64,000 bases of DNA. Origin: Paramyrothecium sp. XJ0827. Taxonomy: Eukaryota; Ascomycota; Sordariomycetes; Hypocreales; Stachybotryaceae. Shown here one piece after another: positions 44,873-56,381 of the stretch (its first letter is position 1; every line of letters starts with the position of its first letter). Made by a program: the position numbers and the translations under genes. A model generated the notes under the pieces. The model was given only the letters and a program-made list of their open reading frames with translations. It was not told the DNA's origin and ran no database searches. The DNA lies in NCBI GenBank assembly GCA_020881915.1, contig JAJFPB010000003.1, forward strand, positions 2,232,001 through 2,296,000, read 5' to 3'.

Positions 44873-47800
44873 TCATAGCTCATCCTGGACAGTGGCCTCC
44901 TTGTTGTCGCTGGCAGGCTTGGCCTTGGCCTGCTCCGCCTCCTTCTCTCCGTCGCGGCTGGCGGCAGCATCCTGAGGGGGCTGCACATCCTCCGCCTGGA
45001 CCGTCTCCTTGTTGATACCCTCCACATCAGGATGAGGGGGCGCCACGCCGACAACCTCATCCGGCCAGCCGCCCTGAGGCTCTGGGATTTCGTTTCCTTG
45101 CTCATCGACAACGCGGGTCTTGGTCTCGTACTTGGTCTCAAACTTGACCTTGCCTTCAAGAGCTTTGATTTGTTCCTCGTCCAGTAGGTTGCCATCCTGA
45201 TCCCTGTACTCAACCTTCTCCTCCTTGGAGAGGACCTTGGGCTCCTGCCCCTTGGGTGCTCCGGAGATGGCAGCAGCGGGCTCGCTGTGAACAGGAGCCT
45301 GGCCCAGCGGAACCTGCTTGTCATCCTTGGCAACAGGCACGACAGGGGGTGGGGCCTTGGCTTCGATGGGCTTGGCAGGAGCCGAAGAGGTGGCGCCAGC
45401 AGCCTGAGAAGCGGCAGCTGAGCTGGCGGACACAAGCTGTGCGGCATACGACTCGTACTGTTGAGATGCGTTAGTAAACACGGAATTCTGGAGAATTGGG
45501 CGGTCAGTAGGAAAAGAGCTTACGCTGTCGTAGAAAGTGTTGCAGTCAAAGTCCCAGGTCTTGAAAAGCTTCACACGCTGGCATTCGGCCTTAGTCCAGG
45601 GGCTGCCATAGGCGAGGGGAGCGAACAGCGCGAAGGCAGCGGCCGAGAGGCCGAGGAAGACGACAGCGGCGACGCTGTTGATCGTGCTGCTCTTGCGACC
45701 GGTCACAGAGCTGGGGATTCTGGCCGTGAAGAAATCAAAGAGCTGGGCGAATGCAATGATACCGAAGTACAAGGCGGGGAAGTAGTGATGAAGGAAGAGT
45801 TGACGCTTCATCAGGAAGAAGGGGAAGTAGTGCAGAGCCCATCCGAGAATCGAGCTGCCAATCTCATAGTCGAATCGCTTAACCGTAGTGTTGGCGTAGT
45901 CGTTGCAGTTACGTTGCCAGCGGATAACAGCCAGAGCCTTGAAGATGATCCAGATGGCAATGGTGACCGTGGTGGCGTACCACACAATGGGGTTACCCAG
46001 GAGGTAGACCTGCATGTGGTTCTTGCCCCAGAAGTTGATACCACGGCGGAGAATGGGCCAAGAGGGAGGGCGGGAGTCCCAGGCGTGGGAGTCGGTAAGA
46101 CCGGCGTTGGTCCTCCACATGACGGAGTGGAGCTCGATGAACTTGCCAAAGAAGCCAGGGTTGTGGTAGTTGACCTTCTCGGCATTCTCACCCAGCTGCG
46201 GGTGCTCGTTGTGCTCAATGTACCACAGACTGTTGGGCTGAGAGCCACCGCGAGCGCAGGTAACTTCTTGTTGCTCGGAAGCCCACTCAGGCAGCTTGAC
46301 CTTGTGCGAGAACAGAACACAGCCAGTCATCAGGTGAACCAGCCGGAACTTGGTCTCAATGGTACGGACGCGCGTCTTGGCAACGGAACCGCGAGACTTT
46401 CTCTTCACAATCTCGACACGGAAGTAATCGTTGGCGTCACCCTCAAAACCCTCGTAACCGTACGCGGAGACCTCGTTCTGCCAGTCAGCCTCCGTGACAG
46501 GAGGGCGGACATCGTGGGAGTGAAGGCGGCGGTGAGTGGGAGTGTGGTAGAGCCTGAGAACAGTGCCGTCGGTCACGTACACAGGTTCGGGAAGGTTGTC
46601 CCAGGCGTAGGTTCCGTTGATGGCGTTGCCGTTGCTGTCCAGGGGCTGGGTCTGGTTCTCAAAGATCCAAACGTTGTTCTCGTCCTTGTGGGGGTAGAGG
46701 GTGATCTGCTGCTGTTTGCTGCCAGTGGGGTACATGAGAGGGTGGGAGTGCAGGTAGCCGCCTTGGGTGTTGACATGGCGGATGGAGACACGGCTGCCCA
46801 GCACAACATCGGCGGCAACGTCCTTCATGCCCTTGGAGTTGAGAGTGGACTGGAATTCGGAGCTCATGAAACCATCTCCGTCACCAGGGTTTCGGAGGCA
46901 GAGGAAGTGAATCGCGAACATTGCCATGTAGAAGGTGGCAGGGACGACGATGAGGGCGAAAGCGCGGGCCACAAAGTGCTTGGTCCAAAGTCGCTATTCA
47001 TGGGTAAGTATACGTGTTTTGACAATCATTGAATTGATGAGGCGGTTTAAATGCTTACCATGGTGACGTTCTTGTTGTCGCCAAGCAACACCCACAGCTG
47101 AACAAGGGTCAAGCTTCCAACCCAGGCAATGGTGAAAAGACCGACCCATTTGATGCTGACGGTGATGCCGAGACCAAGTCCGGTCGTGATCAACCAGAAC
47201 CACCAGCTCAAGGAGAAAGCCTTCTCAGGACCCAGCTCGTGTTGGTTTGTAAAGGCGTTGAACGCAAGGGCGGTGAGGGCGGTTGCGAAGACCAGAGGGG
47301 AGTCGAGGAGGATCAGACGAGCCTGGGTGAGGAGGCCGTTCTCTAAAGAATTGTCAGCAAGCTCGAACCAACAGCTCCTCCCGAGTCAAAGGACGCACCA
47401 AAGATGACAAGGCCAGCACCCATAGCGGCGGTCATGGTTCGGCAGCCAACCGCCTTCAAGGTGAAGTACATGCAGGGAACGACGAGAATACCACAGATGG
47501 CGGGGAACAAGCGCATGGCGACGTATGGCACGCCTGGCTCGAGGTAATCCTTGCCAATGTCCTTGAAATCGAAGCTGCCGTCAAAGCCAGCCAGCCAGCC
47601 GGTAAGGGCGATGAGCATCTTGGCCAGAGGCGGGTGCACATCCATGAAGAACTTGCCCTTGATGTACTTGGACGCGAAACCACCGAAGCTGAACTATGGT
47701 TAGCCATCACTGCAAGCGCTCACGTTAGGCGTTGCTTGGACACATACTGGACCTCGTCGAAGACGACGCTGGTGGGCTCGTAGATTTTGTAGAGTCGAAC

Positions 47801-48034
47801 GACGGTGGCCACAACGAGAAGACCAATTGCGACCATGTAATCCGAGCCGGGCAGTAGGAAGATGTCGTTGTCCTCGACGCCATCGGATTTATAGGAAGTG
47901 CTCTTCTTTGTCTTCTTGCTGTTCGTGCTGACGCTGTTCGCAGGGACAGCAGGGGGCGGAGCTGTCACGACGGGCTTCTCGTTCACCGGTGGGACGAAGG
48001 CGGCCTGGCCCGCGTTCGCCTTTGCTTTCGCCAT
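44873..48034 (-). CDS. PMT1: Protein O-mannosyltransferase, PMT1 subfamily
   Basis: Five exons in coding order: 48034-47748, 47688-47399, 47342-47059, 46993-45524 and 45457-44873, all in phase (971 aa). It transfers mannose from dolichyl-phosphate mannose to Ser/Thr of secretory proteins in the ER membrane, usually as a Pmt1-Pmt2 dimer. The first splice rebuilds the catalytic loop VVFDEVHFGGFASKY. Further landmarks are DVHPPLAKML, ENGLLTQARLILLDSP and a central lumenal MIR region (HSHPLMYPTGSKQQQITLYP to about QEVTCARGG), then the multi-span C-terminal half with ALHYFPFFLMKRQLFLHHYFPAL. The last exon adds a 190-residue charged Ala/Pro/Glu-rich cytosolic tail. The last intron uses a perfect TACTAAC branch site; the frame also stays open across it, so retention would not truncate the protein. 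A CT-rich leader tract lies upstream on its strand (48120-48330). Confidence 0.93.
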
Positions 48035-49447
48035 GTCGCAGGAATTTGGGCGATAAACCCTAGTCGCGGACTCGTCGAATGTCGACGATCTCGAGGACAG
48101 CTGTTGTGATTAGGCGAGGGTGAGGATGCTAAAAGGAGACGAGGCTGTTAAAGAAAGTGCTGAAGAAGAAGCGCCAACAATTAGTGGGCCTGCATGGAGG
48201 AGGACCCGTAAGAAAGGGGAAGAAGAAAGATCCCAACTGCAGACGTCGGCCACGAAAAAAAGGGCCAAGCTGAAGAAGAGAAGAGGAGGAGAAGGAGGAG
48301 GAACGAGACGAGTTGGTGATGCGATTCGTTAAACAATCGCAATGTAATAATAAGGGGGGCCGCAGCTTTCGCGTTGCTAAAAAAGTTGTAGCTACAGTGG
48401 CCTCATCGGGACGTTCCTGGGGTCCAGCAAATCGATAGTACAGATACGGGGGCCCCTGAAATGGGGAGGGCCTTGTACTGACAAGTACAGGTACGACAAG
48501 TATTCCATCCTTTTATCGTCCTTTGCAAGGGATAACGGAGGTAACCAACAATATTTAAAATTGATGGAGATTCGAGCCTGATTAATATCCCTTCTTCAAG
48601 GAGCCATTCAAAAGTTTCTGGCCTCGAGTCAGAGTCTGTTCGCCGACGGGCGTGGTGTCTGTGTGATTCAGCGTCATCTCATCACCAAGCCTGTCCGAGG
48701 AACTACTAGCATGAGACGAGTTTTTTCTTACTTCTGACATGTGAGTGCCTATTCTCGTATTTCTGGTCTACCACCAATTTCAATCACAAAATGTGGTGGT
48801 CGTCGAGTACAATGCCATTAGGGCCACAACCGAGAATCAATCTGGTCCCTTTGCATGCCAATCGCCTAATTCGTATACGTGTTCACCATGTTGTCGCACA
48901 AGCGTGGAAGAGTGTAGTGATAGCTTCCCGAGACACAGTACCTTAGAGTACTTGTGCCCTGCCACCACGAGGTAGCTCGAGAGTGGGTCGTGATGGGCTT
49001 CCCGTCCGTCTGGTTCAAAGGGAAACGGAGGGAAATCAGGCCCCTCGCGTGGTTGGCGGACATGACAATGCAGGAAAGCTAAGCTGAAGACGTTGGATCT
49101 GGCATGAAGATGCATAAAAACGCTCAAACTTATTTCTTGACGAGAACACACTTCGGGGAAGTTCCGCTTTACTTATCAATTCACATGTCAATTTTTGTTC
49201 ACGGTTTCCTGAGACCTACATTTATTTAGTGGCGCGCATCAAAAACAGGGGAGCGGCCGGGGACGCGGCGTGGCCTACCTTTGAGGTACCGTACCGTTGG
49301 ACACCGGATTAACAATCTTCCTGCGCAAGCCACAGCTCTCGATGCGACTACCAGGAAATTTCCAGACGCGAGCTCGACAAGGCGTCGTGCTTCGATACTG
49401 CAGCCTCTCTGAACGTCCACCCCCCGATTACGTCGCCACCCATCGCC
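48035..49447. promoter_or_regulatory. Divergent promoter region, PMT1 / SF3A1
   Basis: 1.4 kb between divergent starts. The PMT1 side is GA-rich on the + strand. No gene. Confidence 0.45.
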
Positions 49448-51073
49448 ATGGCAGCGGTCGCAACAAACGGCGATGCCAGCGCCGCGCTGGAAAACCTTAA
49501 GCCGCCTACCGGCGTGGTCCTCCCGCCTCGCGAGATTCGAAACATCCTCGAGAAGACGGCCGGCTACGTCGCTCGAAACGGCGTCGTCTTCGAGGACCGC
49601 ATCCGCGACAAGGAGAGCTCGAACCCCAAGTTTAGTTTCCTGAACGAGAATGATGCCTACTACGGCTTCTACCAATGGCGATTGAGCGAGATCAGGGCCG
49701 GCCGCGGCACCGCCATCGCCGCTGGACGGGTCGGCGAGGTCGCGACGCCAGCTGCAGAAAAGCCCCAAGGCCCCCCGAAGCCTCCGGATTTCCAGTTCTC
49801 CGCCCGCATGCCTCGGATCAACCAGAAGGACTTGGACGTCATCCGGCTGACGGCACTTTTCGTGGCCAAGAATGGGCGACAGTTCATGACGCAACTGGCC
49901 CAGCGCGAGGCAGGCAACCCTCAGTTCCAGTTCCTCATCCCCAATCACACATTCCACAACTTCTTCCAACACTTTGTCGATCAATACACGACGCTGCTGA
50001 GAGCGAGCGGGCTTGGAGGCGAGGGCGGCAAGGTGCAGGAGGAACGGATCGCGGAGTTGGAGAAGAACATCCAGGATAAGTTTCACGTTCTGAACCGCGC
50101 TAGGCAACGCGCCGAGTACATCAAGTTCCAGGAGCTGGAGAAGCTGAAGAAGGAAGAAGAGGAGGAAGAGAAGAAGGCCGAGTTTGCGAGGGTTGACTGG
50201 GGCGATTTCGTGGTCGTTGAGACCATCACATTCACCGAGGCCGACGACAACGCCAACCTACCACCACCCACCAATCTTTCCGAGCTGCAATATGCGTCTC
50301 TGGAGGACAGAAACAAGGCCTCCATCAGCGCCAACATGCGCATCGAGGAGGCCTTCCCTGGCGAAGAGGAATACAACGGGTACGGTCAAGCAGGCGCCCA
50401 ACCATCCTACCCGTTACCCATGCACGCAGGATATGCGCCACAGCAGCCCCAAGGATACCAGGGTGTGCCACAAAAGTCTGCTCAGGAGGAGGAAGAAGAG
50501 CGACGGATCCAGGAGAGAGCGGATGCACAGGCTCGCATGCAGCAGGCACAGGCCGAGGCTCGTGGCGGTGCTGCTCCAATGAAGATCAGGGACAACTACG
50601 TGCCGAGAGCAGCACAAAAGGCGGCCAACCGACAAGGAGCACAGATGGCACTCTGCCCCAACTGCAAGCAGCAAATCCCCATGAACGAGTTGGAGGCGCA
50701 TATGCGAAGTAAGTGAACCTGGCCGGGCAAACTCGGTGCATCAAGCTAACACACATTCTTAGTCGAGCTTCTGGATCCCCGATGGAAGGAACAGAAGGCC
50801 AAAGCCGAGGTCCGCTATGCCGCTTCGACCGTGTCTCACGCCGACGTGGCAAACAACTTGAAGCGGCTTGCCAGCCAACGAAGCGATGTGTTCGACCCGG
50901 TTACTGGCCAGGCCATCACCGAGGATGAGCTCGCGCGGCGGAAGAAGGCGGCCATCCAGAGCTTCGACGGCAACCCTGAGGGGAAGAGCCAGGCGCATCT
51001 CAACCATCTTCAAAGTGTCAACGTCGAGGAGCAGATTCGCGCCATCCATCAGAAGTTTGCGGACAGGAAGTGA
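49448..51073 (+). CDS. SF3A1: Splicing factor 3A subunit 1 (SURP protein)
   Basis: Exons 49448-50708 and 50763-51073 join in phase (54-nt intron, GTAAGT/TTAG) to give 523 aa. Two SURP modules are clear: residues about 28-78 (ILEKTAGYVARNGVVFEDRI ... FYQWRL) and about 125-180 (VIRLTALFVAKNGRQFMTQL ... FFQHFVDQY). A Glu/Lys-rich coiled stretch follows, then the conserved late region ALCPNCKQQIPMNELEAHMR|IELLDPRWKEQKAK, rebuilt across the intron. It is part of SF3a in the U2 snRNP, needed for branch-site recognition. The protein ends at IHQKFADRK and has no C-terminal ubiquitin-like domain as found in animal SF3A1. Confidence 0.94.
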
Positions 51074-52264
51074 TGCAGAAGGACGGAAGCCGTTGGCTAA
51101 CCTATCTACGAGAGGGCGGGAACTGTTGTTCCGGAAGGCCCGGTACCATTACTCGTACTACACGAGAGCCAGGATATCTTTGACAGGCGTTAGAGCGGGA
51201 TCAAAGGTGAGGCGAAAATGGCTGTCTCTTACGATTCATACACTTATTCAGTTCAGCTTTCGCCAGTTTTTGCAGCGCGACTATGCTGAGGCGCGTGAGG
51301 AGCAGCCCGAGCGAGCCCGCACTGGATTAGCATTATAGAGGAACGATAATGCACAGAGAGGCAAAGCTCTTCGAGGGGTCTAGTCCTCAACGGCCTTCCG
51401 ATAACCTCTTCAGCGGGCTTGCAGGAGCAGTCGCAGCTGTATATCATGACCAGATCTTACCCTTGCAGGGTGCATGGAATTAGCTAGCACAAGACAGTCC
51501 ACCTCGATAAAGTAGGTGGGAAGTATGTAACAATATATGTCGAGCCATGATGCCGGAGTCGCTGAGAAATGTGAGACTTGAGGTAATGGGATGGCGACGC
51601 GGATGGAGCTTTGGTGTAGGTAGTAGCCACAGCGCCATTACGTAGCCGCATTAACTCATTGGTATGAATGGCTGGAGTGATGTGAGAATAATGAGTCCGT
51701 TACGAAAGACCACTACTTGTAGGCACGCTGCGAGCATTTGACATAGGAATCATGGCTGATATGAAGCGGAGTCCCGAGTTGAGCCGCTATCGTAATCAGC
51801 CAGATCCCACACCCCCTTCTCCCAAGGTACCTCAAGCACACCACAAAACGGCTCCAGCTCACCTTTCATCCAAACGGTGAGTGGCCTGGCCTGCCTTTTC
51901 CTCCAATTACACGCCCCCCACACCCCCCTTCCCCATCTCAGCGTTGCTTCCCCCCCCTCCTCCACAAGCGTAACGACAAACGAGCCCATTCTTGCTCTGC
52001 GCCGCCGCCTTAAACCTGCACGAGACCAACCGACCTCTGCCAAAACAGCGCAACCGCTCTCTCTTCCTCCCCCCCTCCGCCTCCGGCCCCCCCCGCCCCC
52101 TCCTGACGTTTGCGCGCAGCAGAGGGAATTCAATCTTTTGATTCAGAAAGAGTCGAGAAGGAGGGAAAAAAAACACCGCCAAACTGTCGGGCGCACAACA
52201 ACAACCCGGCCGGGGCGACGAGCCGGCGTCGCCCACGAGCCCGGGCAGCCTGCACCGGCCCATC
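51074..52264. other. Intergenic, 1.2 kb
   Basis: 3' flank of SF3A1 and the promoter/leader of SNX3, which is strongly C/CT-rich at 51900-52100. No gene. Confidence 0.5.
51825..51832. promoter_or_regulatory. AGGTACCT palindrome
   Basis: 440 bp before the SNX3 ATG. Confidence 0.3.
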
Positions 52265-53123
52265 ATGCAGGCCATGCCGGACACGAGGCAGCAGAGCTTC
52301 GACGAGATCTACGGCCCGCCCGAGAACTTCCTCGAGATTGAGGTGAGCAGCCCCAACCCCGCCCGCCAAAGGTTGATGAGAGTCGGTTCCGAAGGATTGC
52401 TGCTGGGCTGGCGATGTGGAAGCTGCTGCGGACACGGGGCCGCGGGACATCATCAGCAGCAGCCACGTCTCGGGACCTCATGCACCGAAAGACTCTCGCT
52501 CCCTTCACTTGCCCGGCAACCTCAAAAGCTTACAACCCGCCCGCAGGTCCGCAACCCGCGCACGCACGGCATCGGCCGGTCCATGTACACCGACTACGAG
52601 ATCATGTGCCGCACCAACATCCCCGCCTTCAAGCTGCGCCAGAGCAGCGTGCGCCGCCGCTACTCCGACTTCGAGTACTTCCGCGACATCCTCGAGCGCG
52701 AGTCGGCCCGCGTCACCATCCCCCCGCTGCCCGGCAAGGTCTTCACCAACCGCTTCAGCGACGACGTCATCGAGAACCGCCGCGCGGGGCTCGAGAAGTT
52801 CCTCAGGATCGTCGTCGGCCACCCGCTGCTGCAGACGGGGAGCAAGGTCCTGGCTGCGTTTGTCCAGGGTGCGTTCTCTTTTTTTCTTCTTTTTTTTCTC
52901 TTTCTCTTTCTCTTTCTCTTCTTTCCTTGACTTGTTTTGTCCCTTTCCATCTCTGGTGCGCGGTGGATGATTCCGAATGCAATTGGGCTTGTAGGCGATG
53001 CAATCCCGTGTAGGAAGAAAGATTACGGACCAACGACGACACAGCAAGTCTACTCGATGTCCTATGAACCACAAACTGACACTTCACTTCGCAGACCCCA
53101 ACTGGGACCGCAACGCCTGGTGA
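52265..53123 (+). CDS. SNX3: Sorting nexin-3 / Grd19, PX-domain protein
   Basis: Exons 52265-52342, 52547-52868 and 53095-53123 join in phase to give 142 aa, the usual size of SNX3/Grd19. Exon 1 encodes [20 protein letters not shown], the retromer-facing leader. Exon 2 holds essentially the whole PX domain, with the PtdIns(3)P-binding Arg-Tyr in [14 protein letters not shown] and the PPLPGK loop. Exon 3 (29 nt) ends DPNWDRNAW. The role is recycling of membrane proteins from endosomes to the Golgi with retromer. The second intron has a long CT tract, 52875-52924. Confidence 0.93.
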
Positions 53124-54119
53124 CGGGCTTCCCTAACCCCAGCCTCCACAACCACGCCCAGAACCCCTCGGAAGCTCCGCAAGCGACGTCCCCGGAGCCG
53201 CAGCGGAACCCCCCTGGATGGGCTGGGCACAGCTTCACGGCCTTGAAGCCACAAAAATTGCATCGAGCGGCAGGAAGGAAAAGCAGAGACGAGGATTGTC
53301 CGGGATGTAGGAGTTGTGAGGAGCTGCTTGCTGCTAGCTCCGGTTTCCTTTTTCTTGTTCCAGTCCGTCCTCAAGTGGGATGGCATGGCTTTCACGGCCT
53401 TTATTTCTCTCTCATGCTTCCGTGCGTTTTATACCTGAGCTTTCATATCTACTGCCAGTTTCCATAAGCTCGAATTATTAGCCAAGTCGACGTGTGTCGG
53501 CTTCACTCTCTGTTAGTCTGTAACTCGAACATGATTGTCCTCTGCATAGGTTTGCGATTGACCGTACAAGCAAAACCGGAGTCCACGACTTAACCAAACA
53601 CCACGAAATGACTTCAAGCAGTTCAGGAACAAACATGTTACGTTGGATGGGGGAAAAAATATGTCTTGCATCGTCTAGTGGAGCAGCGTGGTATCGCTCC
53701 ATCCCTCCTCGACCTAACGTACACACACCGAGAACTGGGTGATCCCTGCACGAGGGGGCCGTCTCTATCTCATGTCTTATATAGTACAAACCCGGGATAG
53801 CTCCCTGCAGACGAGACCCCTTCCCGTTCGGTCCCCTCTGGTGTCAATGCCCTCTGGATGCCCGGGGTTCACACCCTATTTCTTCGCAACTCCATAAAAC
53901 GCCGAAAGTGCCTTTTTCGTTTGTAAAAGTTAATATGTATGCTGGTGCCGGCCAGGAACGCCGTTGTCGGAGTTTCCCAACGTCGGCGGCTGGGAACGGG
54001 AGATGATGGTGGTGGTACATTTTGTAGCGGAGCCCTCTCTGGACTCAAAACTCTCGAGCTTGGCGACGGAAAGCTGCCAAAGTCTCGTCTTTTTTATTCG
54101 ACGTCGTCACGACTCTCGC
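53124..54119. other. Convergent intergenic region, SNX3 / RIM2
   Basis: 3' flanks; short frames only, no gene. Confidence 0.5.
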
Positions 54120-55437
54120 TTAGGCTGGCGTGTTGAACAGCCGCAGGATCACTTCGTACATGCCGAACATGATGGCGGCGCTGGGCACGGTTCGCAGCAG
54201 ATGCGGCGTCAAGCCGCCGTACAGACCGATGAGGCCTTCCTCCTTCCACACGATGCTGAAGCATTGCCAAAGACCAGTGTACTTGAGCTTGCCGTCGGCC
54301 AGAGGGGCCTGTCGTAAGCGAGTTCGCGCAACCTGTGTTTCGTTAGCGTTTGAGCTACGACATGACCAAATACTTCAAGAACCAAGCATCTGACGTACCT
54401 CATGGGGATATGCGAGAACCGCGGCGATCAACTTGGCACCACCCGCCGCGCCGACCTTGCCCGTCCAGTCCACGGTCCGGTCCCACCAGGTCTTCTCCCT
54501 GCCGCTCGCGAGGAGGCGGTCCTCGCGGCGGGCCAGCGCGGCCTTCATCTGCTCGTACAGGGTCCACTGCAGGGTCGACTCGGCGACGCCCAGGTAGCTC
54601 GCGCTCATGCCCTTGTACAGGCCGCGCACGCCCTCGTCGCGCAGGATCTGGCGCACGCAGTCGAGCGAGTTGCGGTACTGGCGCTGCATGGCGCCGCCGC
54701 TGCGCTCCGAGACGTTCTTGTCGAGCTGCAGGCGCGTCTTGACCATCCAGATGGGGTTGGTGGCGGTCGACGTGGCCACGCCGGCGACGACGCCCGCCGA
54801 GACGTGCACCCAGGGCGCCTCCCGGCCGCCGTTCCAGTGGTCCGACATGAGGCGCTTGCCGTTGCCGTAGACGAAGAAGTTGATGCTGCGCGCGGGCACG
54901 ACGCCGACCAGGTTGGGCCCCAGGCCCTTGAACAGCGCGCGCCAGCCCTCGGTGCGGTAGACGGTCGCTAGGATGCTGAGCGTCTCGCCGAGGTGGTGCA
55001 TCGCGGCTCGTGCCGGGTTACGCTGCGCAACGACCTGCGTCTGGGCGACGGCGGCGCGCGCGGCTCGTAGCTGCGCTTGGTAGATGTCGGATTGTAGTCT
55101 CGTTTTCAGGACGTCGAGGGGTGCTGTGAGGGTAGCGGCGGTCATGCCTCCGACACTGCAAAATAGGCACAAGGTTAGCTCCTGGTTTTTCTCCACCAAA
55201 GACGCCCCCAACTGTCTCGCCCGCGAAATGATTCACTCACCCGCCAGCCATCATGTGCACCCATGACTTGGCGAAAGGCAGCGCCTTGGCCTGCTTCCCC
55301 GTCGCCACCGTCTCGTCGGGCGTCAGGACGCCCGTCTCCCTCGACTGGATGAGGGCGGCATGCTCGGCCGGCGCATGGGCGTGTTGGAAGGGTCGGTCGT
55401 CGCGGCCGCCGATGAGCCGGGGTTGCTGCTGGGCCAT
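54120..55437 (-). CDS. RIM2: Mitochondrial carrier, Rim2-type pyrimidine nucleotide transporter
   Basis: Exons in coding order 55437-55241, 55155-54399 and 54332-54120 join in phase (388 aa). The three carrier repeats each show the signature start: PLDVLKTRLQ, PIWMVKTRLQ and PHEVARTRLRQ (the last rebuilt across the second intron). The PIW form of the second repeat and the roughly 60-residue soluble N-terminus before the first repeat are typical of the pyrimidine-nucleotide/folate branch; Rim2 imports pyrimidine nucleoside triphosphates into mitochondria. It lies in the inner membrane with six spans. Assignment to Rim2 rather than another member of this branch is probable, not certain. Confidence 0.86.
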
Positions 55438-56381
55438 CGTCTCTCGTGCGATGGTGCTGATGCCCGAGTGGAAAGGAGGAGTGCTCGCGGACGGGATGCT
55501 CACGAGGCGGAAGAGGTTGCACGGAGGAGAGGGAAAGAGAGAGCAGTATGGCTGGACTGTTGTTACCGGGACGCCATGGGATGAGCGTGCAGTCTGCTCA
55601 GGGTTTGCGGAGACACCCAAAAATGTACGAACGAATCTGAAGAAAAGGAGATAGTTAGGTATTAGTAGAAGGAAAAAAATGTCAGGATCAGATATGGATG
55701 GATGGATAGTCCAAGGTGATGAGGTAGCGCAGCGCATGGATCAAATCAGCGATTCCAATTTTTTTTTCTGCCCACCTTAGCTTGTACTTCGTACCGTTGC
55801 CAAGTACCGTAGGTACCTCGAACGGCCGGAAAAAGACCCTTGACGCGCGCTACAGCCTGTGACTGTCACTGTCGCTGGCGCTGCTGCTCCGGTCCCCACA
55901 ACGAGCCGCCCGGAAGCGCGGGGCCGAAAGTGCCACATGGGAGATGCGTCCTCCTCCGCACCATCGGCTTCGATTCTGCTCGTCCATGCATCCGCCAATG
56001 AATTCCATATTCAACCCCGCCCCTTTTCTTAGAATTGTGCCCGCCCTCGATCTGGGCTCCCCTCCCATATTCATGGCGAAAATGAACAACGTCTTGTCTC
56101 GCTAGCATCAGAATTCAATTCCATTATCGTTGTGACAATTGTCCCGTCATGAAAGTCCATGGCACGCATCGTGCACGGCTTTGGTGACTTCCTGGCATGT
56201 ATCATTATTCATAATCTACTCCATCGGCCACAGACTGCACTCAACCGACTGGCTCCAGAAGCCAACCATGGCCAAACACAATTCGTTACGCTATGGGTAT
56301 CAACACGGCTCCTGTACCTTGCCTCCCTTCACGTGGTGCGCATTTCTTCTCTCTCCTTCTCCCCTCTCTCTCCCTCGTTAA
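55438..56381. other. Intergenic, RIM2 promoter side
   Basis: Contains an AGGTACCT palindrome and a short (ATGG)n run near 55693. No gene. Confidence 0.5.
55811..55818. promoter_or_regulatory. AGGTACCT palindrome
   Basis: 374 bp upstream of the RIM2 start at 55437, in a cluster of GTACC-like words (55780-55818). Confidence 0.35.

Noticed and set aside
45461..47032. 523-codon open frame on the + strand
   Set aside because: It is exactly antisense to the main PMT1 exon, has no recognisable motifs, and reflects codon bias of the real gene.
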